A DNA stretch of 64,000 nucleotides. It comes from JAPPLB01 sp965218555 (lineage in GTDB: Bacteria; Acidobacteriota; Terriglobia; Bryobacterales; UBA6623). A model generated the notes under the pieces. It was not told the DNA's origin, did no database searches, and worked only from the letters and a program-made list of their open reading frames with translations. The stretch is from assembly GCA_965218555.1 (NCBI GenBank), contig OZ244625.1, forward strand, positions 1,178,001 through 1,242,000. The letters run 5' to 3'. A program made the translations under genes and the position numbers. Positions 17,441-26,437 of this stretch are shown here, piece after piece. Position 1 is the first letter of the stretch, and every line of letters begins with the position of its first letter.

Positions 17441-20400
17441 TCAATCTTGCAAGGCGGCCATCAATGCGGCCGGCAGTCCTTCGGACGGGTCGGGCGGCAA
17501 CTCGAAAAGAACCCATCCCTGGCCATCCGCCGCGGCCCTCACCGTTTCCGGGATGGCGCCGGCCGTGGCGGCAACGTAGTGGCTGCTCCAGACGAAAGGG
17601 AAGGTGACATCGGCGAGGTTCAGGCGCGTTGCGTCAGGCGCCGGGACGCCCTGCTGGTCGAAGACCTCCGACCAGCCGTGCTCCGCCGCCGCGCCTTCCG
17701 GAGAAGAGGGCAGCACAACCGTTCCGCGCGCCAGATCGATCAGCAGTTGCCGCACCTCACGGCCGGTGCGGTCGATCATCTCGTGGTCGGGCTGGTTGAA
17801 ATAGGACAGCAGGCAACGATAACAGCCCCGCACGCAGGCTTTTTCTTCGTTTTCCTCGAGAAGGCCGGGGTCGCCTGCCTCAACGGCGGCATCGACCTGG
17901 CCGAAATGCATGAGCGCGAGCGCTTGCCTGGCGACCCGGTTCAGGGCATCCGGTTCCTCGATCAGGCGGCTCAGCACACCCGCTCCGCCCTCCGTCGCCT
18001 CATAGGCGAGGACAGCACGCCGGTTGTCCCTGTCGGGCAGCGGCTCCCCGAGGATTTCGCCCTCCTCGAGCTGGAACTCCACCGCGATGCCCCGGAGCAG
18101 GGCATGCTGCAGCGTGACGATGGTATTCGGGTCATAGCGACCGGGATCTTCGAACCGAAACAGAAGGGCGTTCTTGCGATCCCGGACGATCGGGACGATC
18201 CGCACCGGCGGGACCTTGTCGGGCGGGATGTCCTGCTCCGGGGGCTCGTCCTCGCTCTTGGCCCAGTATCCGGTGCGGGGATCGATCATGAAGCCGAGCA
18301 CGGTCTTGGCGCGGCGCCGCTTCAGGCCTTTGTTGATCCGACTGATTTCCGCGCTGTTGGCGTATTGCAGCGTGAACAGGAGCTTGCCCCCGGTTTGGAA
18401 CCCAGCCTCGATGACCTCGACGCGGCCGTGCTTTCGCGGCCATTCGAAAACGGTCTGGATCTCGAAGCCCTGACGAATGCGTTCCTCGTCATTGGCGGTG
18501 ATGCGCTCGGCCTGCATCGTTTCGACATTGTCGATCCTGAGCGTGCGTCTGACAGGCAACGCTCCGGCCATCAGGTCGCGGCAGGCGTGACAACGTTCGA
18601 CCTCATCATCGTGCGAAGCCCCACAGTTCGGGCAGATCGCGAGGTCCTTCGTGGCAAGCTCCTGACCATCGGGGGTCCGGACACCTGGAGGGAGTTTCGC
18701 CTTGACGACGCGATAGGCGCGGCCTTCGTGATAGATGAGGCTACGAGGACCGAACTCGGAGATGGCAAGAAAGCGTGCGCGTTGCAGGAAAGAACCGGAC
18801 TTGCCCTCTCCCGGAACGAAGGCATAGAGGGGCAGCCGGGGGAAATTGTAGCCGGGCAGGAAACCTTCGGTCGCGAGGTAGCGGTAAGAGTAGAAGTCCG
18901 AGCTGTTGGCGGCCTTGCCCTGTTCGAGAATGGCGAGCTGATCCGTGGCCTGCATTTGCGCAGCCTTGATCTTGCGCCGGTCCGCTTTGGGCAGCCCCGG
19001 CACTTGCGACTGCCTGTTGGCCTCGATCAATTGCGTGCGCGCAGAGTGATAGAGTTCGCGCCATCGTCCGAAGGCGCTGTCGAATTCGTCCGGCGCGTGT
19101 GTAGCGACTTCCTTCACAAAGTCGCCGGGGTCACCCATCCAGACAGGCCTGCCTTCGTCCAGCGACGCCAGAATCCGGTCGAGGACACGACGCAGCGGGG
19201 GGCAAGCCTTGCCGATCAGACCGGGAGCGTGGATGACCTTGCGGATCTCGTCCTTGAGAGGATAGTCCGGTTTCTTGAGGTCGAGGATCTCGGGAATGTC
19301 GGGCGAGAGAGCCAACCCGGCCTCGGCAAGCCAGATCGCCTGCAGATGAGAAGTGACGAGGTTCTTATTGGCGATGTCGAGCGCCGGCAGGCGGACCGCG
19401 CCAGCCACCATGTCGATGCACCGCTCGAAGAAGTACTGGTCATGCGGCGACTGGGCCGCGCAGTAGGTGAAGATGACGGCGGCCTGCCCTGAGCGTCCGG
19501 CCCGGCCGGCGCGCTGCGCGTAATTGGCGGGCGTCGGCGGCACATTGCGGAGATAGACCGCATTCAGCGTCGAGATATCGACCCCCAGCTCCATGGTGGG
19601 CGTGCAGAAGAGCGCGGGGAGAAGCTGTTTCGACTCCCCGCTCGCTTTAATTTCGGCTTCACACTCGGAGATACGCGCTTGATCGTCGGCTTCGAAGCGG
19701 AAGCGCCATTCCCGCCATTCCCGCTGCTTCTGGGTCACCTGGGCCGTATGCTCGCGGCTCTCCATCCCGAACAGCGAACTGGCGTTCGCCGCTAGATCGG
19801 CGGCAATACGGGAATAGAGGTCGTGGAAGTAACGGTTTCCGCGAGCCGCCTGGTTTCGAACGGCTTCACCGGGAATGAGCCGGACCGCCGAGGGTGACAG
19901 CCGCCACCCTCTTCGGCCGCCCTCACTTTCAGCCAAAGTGACAAGACCTTCATCAGCCAGCATGGCGAGAAGGCGGTCGATGAAGGCAAGATAGCTGTCG
20001 CCGTCAAGCTTGGTTCCGATAACGCTCTCACGGTTGAGAATCCGCGCGATGCGTGACCTCGGGCCCGCGCGGAGGATCATGCGTTCTTCACGCAGCCCGG
20101 TATCTTTCCTAACAGGGGGTTCCAGGAACAAGGTGGTGCGCTCCCGCGGTGTTTCCTTGCCGTCGATCGCCCAGGGAGCAAGCAGGAGCGACCGCGACCT
20201 CTGGGCAACGGTGTCCAGAACGGCAAGATCGAGCGCCTCGGTACCGACAGCCAAGCCTTCGAGCATGGCCTCCAACAGAATCCTGATCGCTCTCTTGCGA
20301 GCGTCATGATCCAGGGAGCCGAGCTGCGGCAGAATGGCCGCGAGCCTCTCAACGTCGGCGGCCACGTCATCAAGCCCCACGAACTCCACCCCGATCAGCT

Positions 20401-22615
20401 TCAGCACGGACAGGCTCGGATTGGTGAAGCGCCAACCCCGGCGGAGGTCGGTCCAGACGCGATGGGCAAGCACCTTGGCCAACGCTCGCTGGGCATCGCT
20501 GCGAATCACCGCCCCGGCCTCGGGGTTCAGCATCCACTCCGTCCGGAGGGGCTTGTTGGCGGCTGTAAAACCCAGAGCCCGCTGAACTCGCAAACCGAAT
20601 TCGTCATCCCGCAAGCCCTCCTGGCCGGCATCGAGAACAGCCCGCAGAATGGCTCCGCGCAGAAGGCTCACGAAGAGGAAATCGTTGAAATGCCCCGCTT
20701 GAAGCGCGGCGTCCTGGCGATTATCGGTGAAGCCGAGAAGCTTGCGCTTGTCTTCGGGAACGGCATGGCCGGGTTGGTTCAACCATTCGAGAGCGCTGGA
20801 AACGACAAGCGTCGTGGCCGAGCTTCGTCCCTCGGCGGTGAGGCCCGCGAGCTTGTTGCGCTCGCGCATACTACCGGGCGGCTCGTCGAGACAACAGGTG
20901 CAGAAGGCGAACTTGCCGGGGATGAACCAGAATGGCTCACCGTCATGGGCAGCAAGGCCGCTGCTCGCGACTATCACCTGCTCCGGCACCCGCTTCTTGC
21001 GGTTCGATCGAAGCCTGAGCAAGCCCCGGTGCTCTTCCGTCCAGCCTTCCGGAAAATTCTCGAGTGATCCGTCGAAGCGATAGTCCGGGTCACCGAGCCC
21101 GGTCGGCGTCAGGTACCCGGCGACCTCGGCATGGCCGTCGCTCTCGATCGGGGTGTCATCGATGTTGCGCGGCAGGTAGCGAGAGCCCTGCTCCCGCTCC
21201 GTTCTCGTCACCACGTAATATTCCTGACCGCATTCGCGGCAGAAGCGGATGGTATAGAGCCGGGTTCCAGGAGCATCCGGGTCCTCGAGCTGTCCCTCGA
21301 GCAGCACGGTTCGCGGCTTCGAACGCAGTGTGGTGTACACCTCTCCCGCTCCGGAAATGAAGCGATGGAGCTTGAAAGCCAGGAAGGCATGCTCACCGCT
21401 CCCGCCGCGGTCCTTTTCAGGAAGGCTGACCCGAGTCAGGAAGCTCTCCAGTGTGTCCCGGCAGCGCTCCGGGCCGGCACCGCCGGCTCGGGCAAGACAT
21501 TCGACAGCTTTGTCTATGCGTATCGGCCGGCGGCGCTTCAAGACCAGGCGGTCATCCAGGCCGAGCTTGAGTTCCGCCCAGACCGCAAGCGGATGCGTGC
21601 GCAGGTCGGCATCGGTCAGCCGATCGGGAAGATCACCGGCGAGCACCGCCGGGAGCTTCGGCTTCACGTCCTCGAGCTTGAGGCGATCGTCCGTGGCCCG
21701 GCGCAGCGACTCGTCGATCACCGCGTCCGGACCCATTTGCACCCCAAACAGACGTGAGGCCACTTCCGAAACCGCCGAGGCCTTGCCGTCAGCGCTGTCG
21801 CCGCTGGCCATCGTGGCGGAGGTCCCGATACAGATAGGGGGCTTGTCAGGCGTGCAGCGATCACGCAGGCGCCGAACCAGAATGGCGACGTCAGCGCCCT
21901 GGCGCCCCCGGTAGGTATGCAGCTCGTCGAGGACGATGAACTCAAGGCCGGCGGCGTTCGCAATGACCTGGGAATCGACGCTGTCCTGCCGGGTCAGAAG
22001 AAGCTCGGCCATCATGAAGTTGGTCAGGAGAACATCGGGAGGATGAGCCGCAATTCGCTGGCGTTCCTCCTGGCTTTCCTGCCCGGTGAAGCGACGCACA
22101 TCGGGCTTGAGGTTTTCCGGCAACCCCGACTGGTCGATGAACTTGCCGATTTCCTTGATCTGGCTGTTGGCCAGCGCGTTCATGGGGTACACGATGATTG
22201 CGCGGGTCCTCGGTGCTTGACCCGCCTTACGGGCCCGGATGACGGCATCGACGATCGGAACAAAGAAACAGAGGGATTTGCCCGACCCGGTTCCCGTCGT
22301 CACCACATAACTTTGACCGGCGCACGCCTTGGCGATGGCCTGTCCCTGGTGTCTGTAAAACCTGATCGGATTCGATCCGAACCGGAAGACCCGGGCCGTC
22401 TCCGGACAAAGGACGCCGGAGTCGACGAGATCGCCGACCGTCTGCCCCTCTTCGTAGTGCGGGTTCAGAGAAAGAAGGGCGTCCGGCCAGAAGCGGCCGG
22501 CTGCATTTTTGCTTGCGATCTCATCGCGCAGGTCGTCCGCCCTAATCTTGCTGAAAGAGCGAGAGAAATTTTCGTAACTTTCAACGATGCGGCGATCAAA
22601 TTGGAAGGCCTTCAT
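17441..22615 (-). CDS. Giant DEAD-box helicase fused to DUF1998 (DrmA-DrmB-like)
   Basis: A 1724-residue protein. The N-terminal half carries helicase motif I TTGTGSGKSLCFF (about 106-118), motif II VLDELHTYRG (about 228) and, far downstream near residue 1000, MELGVDISTLN and YAQRAGRAGRSGQ of the second RecA lobe. Cysteine pairs occur at FCRECGQEYY (near 460) and CPNCGASHDDEVERCHAC (near 1335). The C-terminus has the DUF1998 signature GCYRCLLSYFNQPDHEMIDR (near 1590). In typical DISARM these are two proteins, DrmA (helicase) and DrmB (DUF1998); here they look fused. It is the first gene of the operon; no clear promoter is visible upstream. Confidence 0.87.
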   Translation of the reverse strand: MKAFQFDRRIVESYENFSRSFSKIRADDLRDEIASKNAAGRFWPDALLSLNPHYEEGQTVGDLVDSGVLCPETARVFRFGSNPIRFYRHQGQAIAKACAGQSYVVTTGTGSGKSLCFFVPIVDAVIRARKAGQAPRTRAIIVYPMNALANSQIKEIGKFIDQSGLPENLKPDVRRFTGQESQEERQRIAAHPPDVLLTNFMMAELLLTRQDSVDSQVIANAAGLEFIVLDELHTYRGRQGADVAILVRRLRDRCTPDKPPICIGTSATMASGDSADGKASAVSEVASRLFGVQMGPDAVIDESLRRATDDRLKLEDVKPKLPAVLAGDLPDRLTDADLRTHPLAVWAELKLGLDDRLVLKRRRPIRIDKAVECLARAGGAGPERCRDTLESFLTRVSLPEKDRGGSGEHAFLAFKLHRFISGAGEVYTTLRSKPRTVLLEGQLEDPDAPGTRLYTIRFCRECGQEYYVVTRTEREQGSRYLPRNIDDTPIESDGHAEVAGYLTPTGLGDPDYRFDGSLENFPEGWTEEHRGLLRLRSNRKKRVPEQVIVASSGLAAHDGEPFWFIPGKFAFCTCCLDEPPGSMRERNKLAGLTAEGRSSATTLVVSSALEWLNQPGHAVPEDKRKLLGFTDNRQDAALQAGHFNDFLFVSLLRGAILRAVLDAGQEGLRDDEFGLRVQRALGFTAANKPLRTEWMLNPEAGAVIRSDAQRALAKVLAHRVWTDLRRGWRFTNPSLSVLKLIGVEFVGLDDVAADVERLAAILPQLGSLDHDARKRAIRILLEAMLEGLAVGTEALDLAVLDTVAQRSRSLLLAPWAIDGKETPRERTTLFLEPPVRKDTGLREERMILRAGPRSRIARILNRESVIGTKLDGDSYLAFIDRLLAMLADEGLVTLAESEGGRRGWRLSPSAVRLIPGEAVRNQAARGNRYFHDLYSRIAADLAANASSLFGMESREHTAQVTQKQREWREWRFRFEADDQARISECEAEIKASGESKQLLPALFCTPTMELGVDISTLNAVYLRNVPPTPANYAQRAGRAGRSGQAAVIFTYCAAQSPHDQYFFERCIDMVAGAVRLPALDIANKNLVTSHLQAIWLAEAGLALSPDIPEILDLKKPDYPLKDEIRKVIHAPGLIGKACPPLRRVLDRILASLDEGRPVWMGDPGDFVKEVATHAPDEFDSAFGRWRELYHSARTQLIEANRQSQVPGLPKADRRKIKAAQMQATDQLAILEQGKAANSSDFYSYRYLATEGFLPGYNFPRLPLYAFVPGEGKSGSFLQRARFLAISEFGPRSLIYHEGRAYRVVKAKLPPGVRTPDGQELATKDLAICPNCGASHDDEVERCHACRDLMAGALPVRRTLRIDNVETMQAERITANDEERIRQGFEIQTVFEWPRKHGRVEVIEAGFQTGGKLLFTLQYANSAEISRINKGLKRRRAKTVLGFMIDPRTGYWAKSEDEPPEQDIPPDKVPPVRIVPIVRDRKNALLFRFEDPGRYDPNTIVTLQHALLRGIAVEFQLEEGEILGEPLPDRDNRRAVLAYEATEGGAGVLSRLIEEPDALNRVARQALALMHFGQVDAAVEAGDPGLLEENEEKACVRGCYRCLLSYFNQPDHEMIDRTGREVRQLLIDLARGTVVLPSSPEGAAAEHGWSEVFDQQGVPAPDATRLNLADVTFPFVWSSHYVAATAGAIPETVRAAADGQGWVLFELPPDPSEGLPAALMAALQD

Positions 22616-23140
22616 GTGTCGTCCCGCATCTTCGCCTGTGAATTGTGATTCTGGTTCATCAGCGTTGTCTCTCGTTCAGGAACACGATCCGTGCGCCGAC
22701 TCGGGCTTTCCAAAGACTGTTTTCGGCGAGTCACGCTGAGATAGCCGGGCGTTCCCAACGGCCGAGGTGCACCAGTACCACTTCGGCGGGCGCCGGTTGC
22801 CGCTCGTCTCGCGGAGTTGCCGGGGGTTACCCAATCGACCCACCGGAGCTTCGCGGTCTCCACCGACTCCAGACTTCGCCACCGGCCACCCCGGCGAATC
22901 GAATCCATCATGTACAGCCCGATGATGGGATCGGCGTGGGCAATGTCTCAGGAATCTTCAGTGCTGCCATTTGGGGGCTCGATTCCAGTTTAGGCCAAGT
23001 GTTCCGAGTAGCGGATTTAGAAGCATTACATCGGCTATCGGCCGATCGCGACGTTCCTGCCTTGTGTTTGCTGTTTCGGCAGTACTGGCGGCGAGGTGGG
23101 GCAGGTCTACGGGAAGAGGAGACAGCGCCCGGCGTGAGGG
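22616..23140. other. Intergenic region between the defence operon and the thiolase
   Basis: About 525 bp with no recognisable gene. A minus-strand 99-codon frame (22612-22911) ends in an ATGA overlap with the helicase start, but its composition (runs of R, S, G) suggests chance; only its last 15 codons (MNQNHNSQAKMRDDT) are placed like a coupled leader. No clear -35/-10 pair was found for the operon. Confidence 0.5.
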
Positions 23141-24256
23141 TCAGCGTTCGAGGATGAGGGCGCCGGCCATGGCGCCGGCGGCGCAGATGCTGACCAAACC
23201 GAATTGGGCGTTGCGGCGGGCCATCTCATAGGCCAGTGTCGTGACGATACGGCCGCCGGTCGCGGCCCACGGATGACCCACGGCGATCGAACTGCCCGAT
23301 ACGTTGACGCGGCTCCAGTCCACCGCGCCGGTCGGAGCACCCTGCCAGCCCTTTTCCCAGGCCATGACGTTGGTCAGGACCTGGGCCGCGAAGGCCTCGT
23401 GAATCTCGATCAAGTCGATCTGAGCGAGGCGCAGGCCGCTTCGCTCCAGAAGGCGCGGCACGACGATGCCGGGGGCCATCAGCAATCCCTCGCCCGGATC
23501 AATGGCGCCGTACTGCATGGCACGGATGAAGGCAAGCGGTTCGCGGCCCTCCGACGCTGCGCGATCCTCGCTCATCAACAACACCGCTGAAGCCCCATCA
23601 GTGATCGGTGACGCATTACCGGCCGTGACCGTGCCCTGCGGGTCAAAAGCGGGATTCAGCCTGGCCAGAGCTTCCATCGACGTGTCGGTTCGCGGCCCCG
23701 TGTCGTGCTCGACGCCTTCGAGAGGAAAGATCTGCTCTCCGAGCCGCTCGCGGGCGGCGACCGCGTTGCGGTGACTGGCCAACGCGACTTCGTCCTGACG
23801 TTCTCGCGAGACACCCCACTGCTTGCAGGTGATCTCCATGTGCTCGCCCATCGACAGTCCGGTGGACGGTTCCCGAAACGTTGCCGGATCGGCATGGGTC
23901 AACGAATCCACTCCTCCGGCGATGCCGGCTTCGATACGGCCGGAAGCAATGCCTTCCGTGATGGCCGTGATGGTCCGCAAACCCGTGATGCAGTAGGAGG
24001 ACATCGTCTGCGCCTCAATCGCCTTCGGCAGTCCCGCTTCCAGAACGATCTCGCGGGCCAGATTGGGCCTGCCCGGCTCGGGAACGACGGCGCCGAAGGC
24101 GATGGCATCGATCGCGCCGGCATCGACGTCGTGCGTTTCGAGCAAACCCGTGACGGCGTGAGTCGCCATTCTCAAGGGACCCAGGCCCTTGAAGGCCTTG
24201 CCGGCCTTCACAAAGGGAGTCCTGCCGCCCGCGACGACCGCAACCCGCTTGCCCAT
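23141..24256 (-). CDS. Thiolase family protein (acetyl-CoA acyltransferase)
   Basis: Condenses or cleaves acyl-CoA. The nucleophile cysteine lies in SSYCITGLRT (near residue 90), and EIHEAFAAQVL and GHPWAATGGR supply the catalytic histidines. The C-terminal cysteine motif is SICAAGAMAGALILER instead of the common CxGGGQG, so the subtype (degradative FadA/FadI-like or biosynthetic) is uncertain. ATG 24256 is preferred over an in-frame ATG seven codons earlier because AAAGGAGGAG lies just before it. It appears to be a single-gene unit. Confidence 0.9.
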   Translation of the reverse strand: MGKRVAVVAGGRTPFVKAGKAFKGLGPLRMATHAVTGLLETHDVDAGAIDAIAFGAVVPEPGRPNLAREIVLEAGLPKAIEAQTMSSYCITGLRTITAITEGIASGRIEAGIAGGVDSLTHADPATFREPSTGLSMGEHMEITCKQWGVSRERQDEVALASHRNAVAARERLGEQIFPLEGVEHDTGPRTDTSMEALARLNPAFDPQGTVTAGNASPITDGASAVLLMSEDRAASEGREPLAFIRAMQYGAIDPGEGLLMAPGIVVPRLLERSGLRLAQIDLIEIHEAFAAQVLTNVMAWEKGWQGAPTGAVDWSRVNVSGSSIAVGHPWAATGGRIVTTLAYEMARRNAQFGLVSICAAGAMAGALILER

Positions 24257-24396
24257 GATCTCGCCTCCTCCTTTCAATAAGAACGCGCCGGGCCGCGCTT
24301 CCGGGTCTTATGCCCATCCGCCGAGATGTTCGCCCGGCGGTGCGACGTCCGCGGCCTCGCTGCCGGTCAGGCGTCCGTTCAAAACGCCACCAGCGG

Positions 24397-25551
24397 CTAC
24401 AAGCGAATGCCTCGCGCGCGGGCCCGCAACTTCACGGTCACCTCCATCTCGCGGCCCTCGCGAACGATCGTCAGCGTGACCGTATCGCCGCCCGCCTTCA
24501 ACGAAAGAGCCTGCGACATGACGCGTTGATGGGTCACGCGGCGCCCATCCACGGCAACAATCAGGTCCCCGCCGACGGGAATGCGATAGTTCGAGACGAT
24601 CACCTCGCGGTCGGCCCCGCGCAGGCCCGCTTCCGATGCCGCCGAGCCGCGGTCCACGTCGACGATCAGGAAGCCCGGCTGATCCGCCAGATCGAGAGCG
24701 TTCGAAAGCCGAGTGGGCAGAAAAAGCGAGCGAAGCCCCATCGGCTCGGCCGGCCGTGACGAACCGTCGGACAATACGAACTCCAACAGCGGTTTCGCAC
24801 GGCTGATCGGCATCGCGAATCCGATTCCGATATTGCCGCCGGGGCCGTAGATCGCCGTGTTCACACCGATCACGTTGCCGCTGCTGTCGAGCAGCGGGCC
24901 GCCGCTGTTGCCCGGATTGATCGCCGCGTCGGTCTGAATCATGTCCTCGAGCAGGGAGTCGTCGTCTTGAATCGTGCGCCCCAGCGAGCTGATCACGCCC
25001 GTCGTCAAGGTGCCTTCGAGACCGAAAGGGTTCCCGATCGCCAACACCTTCTGGCCCACCTTGAGGTTTTCGGAATCGCCGATCGTCAGGTGCGGAATCT
25101 CCTTGCCGGCCTCGATGCGGATCAGCGCCAGATCGTTCGCCTCATCGAAGGCGAGGATCTCGGCGTCATAACTCGCTTCGTCATTCAGAAGGGTGACCCG
25201 GATCTGCGACCCGCCCTTGATGACGTGATGGTTCGTCAGAATCCGGCCCTGGTCATCGATCAGGAATCCCGAACCCGACTCACTCGTCGGATACACATCG
25301 AAGAACCAGTTCTGCCGCAGTACCTTGCTTGTCACGTTCACGGTAGCGCTCGCCGCCCGGTTGTAGATGTCGATATCCGCTCTTTCTTCCTGCGTCAAGC
25401 CGCTGGATTGCGCCTCGGTCCAGAACGGATCGGCCGGCGGCAGCGGCAGCGCCTCACGCCCCAACCAACGCGGAGATGTCGTCCACAACACGAAGGCCCC
25501 CGCCAACAGGGCGGCGAGCCAAAAAGGTCTCCAGCCGATCTGCTGTCTCAT
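24397..25551 (-). CDS. HtrA/Deg-family serine protease with PDZ domain
   Basis: Envelope quality-control protease of 384 residues. It has an N-terminal membrane anchor (PFWLAALLAGAFVLWTTS), a chymotrypsin-like domain with histidine in LTNHHVIKGGS, aspartate in ANDLALIRIEAG and serine in NPGNSGGPLLD, then one PDZ domain containing GLRGADREVIVSNY. One PDZ domain and a membrane anchor resemble DegS more than DegP. Its ATG overlaps the coaE stop in ATGA, so it is the second gene of a coaE-htrA unit. Confidence 0.92.
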   Translation of the reverse strand: MRQQIGWRPFWLAALLAGAFVLWTTSPRWLGREALPLPPADPFWTEAQSSGLTQEERADIDIYNRAASATVNVTSKVLRQNWFFDVYPTSESGSGFLIDDQGRILTNHHVIKGGSQIRVTLLNDEASYDAEILAFDEANDLALIRIEAGKEIPHLTIGDSENLKVGQKVLAIGNPFGLEGTLTTGVISSLGRTIQDDDSLLEDMIQTDAAINPGNSGGPLLDSSGNVIGVNTAIYGPGGNIGIGFAMPISRAKPLLEFVLSDGSSRPAEPMGLRSLFLPTRLSNALDLADQPGFLIVDVDRGSAASEAGLRGADREVIVSNYRIPVGGDLIVAVDGRRVTHQRVMSQALSLKAGGDTVTLTIVREGREMEVTVKLRARARGIRL

Positions 25552-26150
25552 GCTGCTCCTCGCTTCAACCGTTCGTACACATCGCGGACCTGGGCGTCGG
25601 TTTCAGCAAAGCTGCCCGAGGTGTCGATGATGAAATCGGCGAAAGCGCGCTTCTTCTCGATCGCCATCTGGCGCGCCAAGCGGTCGCGGGCTTGCTCCTC
25701 CGTCCCGCCGCGCTCGATGAATCGCCGCACCTGCACCTCCTGGGGGCAAACCGTGACGATCAACCGGTCGTAGCGTTTATAACTGCCGCTCTCAATCATG
25801 ATAGCCGCCTCTACCACCCCGATTCCGTGCGGATCGTCCCGCTCGAGAGCCTCAAAAAAAGCCTGCTGCCGCCTGAAGACGTGCGGATGAACCAGCGAGT
25901 TCAACCTCGCCAGCTTCGCGGCATCCGGGAAGACCATCGCCCCCAGCAACTTGCGGTCAATCTCGCCCCCGTCGCCGAGAACCCGCTCGCCAAACTCTGC
26001 GACAACATCGTTGTAGGCTTCACCACCCCGCCGCAGAACCTCATGTCCGAGCGAATCCGCCTGGATGACATGACACCCCAACTCCGCCAAACGAGCCGAC
26101 ACATAGCTCTTTCCCGTCGCCAAGCCGCCCGTCAAGCCCACCTTCAGCAT
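25548..26150 (-). CDS. coaE: Dephospho-CoA kinase
   Basis: Last step of coenzyme A synthesis. A 200-residue P-loop kinase with GLTGGLATGKSYVSARLAEL at the N-terminus, the DxxxH-type VIQADSLGHEVL, and RQMAIEKKRAFADFIIDTSG near the C-terminus. The frame is open upstream for another 80 codons without family similarity. The start at 26150 is supported by homology and by TATGAT six bases upstream, which suggests a leaderless message. It overlaps htrA by four bases. Confidence 0.93.
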   Translation of the reverse strand: MLKVGLTGGLATGKSYVSARLAELGCHVIQADSLGHEVLRRGGEAYNDVVAEFGERVLGDGGEIDRKLLGAMVFPDAAKLARLNSLVHPHVFRRQQAFFEALERDDPHGIGVVEAAIMIESGSYKRYDRLIVTVCPQEVQVRRFIERGGTEEQARDRLARQMAIEKKRAFADFIIDTSGSFAETDAQVRDVYERLKRGAA

Positions 26151-26156
26151 CGGTTG

Positions 26157-26162
26157 ATCATA
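26157..26162 (-). promoter_or_regulatory. -10 box (TATGAT) six bases before coaE
   Basis: Minus-strand TATGAT, then CAACCG, then the coaE ATG. Transcription would begin at the A of the start codon. Confidence 0.5.
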
Positions 26163-26335
26163 ACCCGAAGCCATCGGAGAGGCCCGACCGTGCAGCGCGA
26201 CCGTCGGGTTGCGGCAACCGGGGACGGCTGTTGAATCGAGGCTCGCCCTGAAGCGTCGCGGACAAAAGGGGGCCAAACGGCCCAGGTTCGTGTGCTCCGG
26301 CCGTGCGGGCAGTTCGGGGCCCGGGCGCCGTTTTG

Positions 26336-26341
26336 TATACT
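26336..26341 (+). promoter_or_regulatory. -10 box (TATACT) upstream of the LamG gene
   Basis: TATACT lies in an otherwise G+C-rich stretch, about 100 bases before the proposed TTG start. No clear -35 box is visible. Confidence 0.35.
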
Positions 26342-26437
26342 GGGTCGGATTCGTTTCGGGTCGTGAGACCGTTGTTCTTGACATCTGCATTGCCCCTCTT
26401 TGGATCTGGTTCCGGCTTGGAGAAAGGTAGGCGGGTC

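Noticed and set aside
17327..19492. 721-codon plus-strand frame opposite the helicase-DUF1998 gene
   Set aside because: Antisense to a gene with complete motifs; no domain of its own.
22612..22911. 99-codon frame overlapping the start of the helicase-DUF1998 gene
   Set aside because: Low-complexity R/S/G composition and no ribosome site; only the overlap is suggestive.
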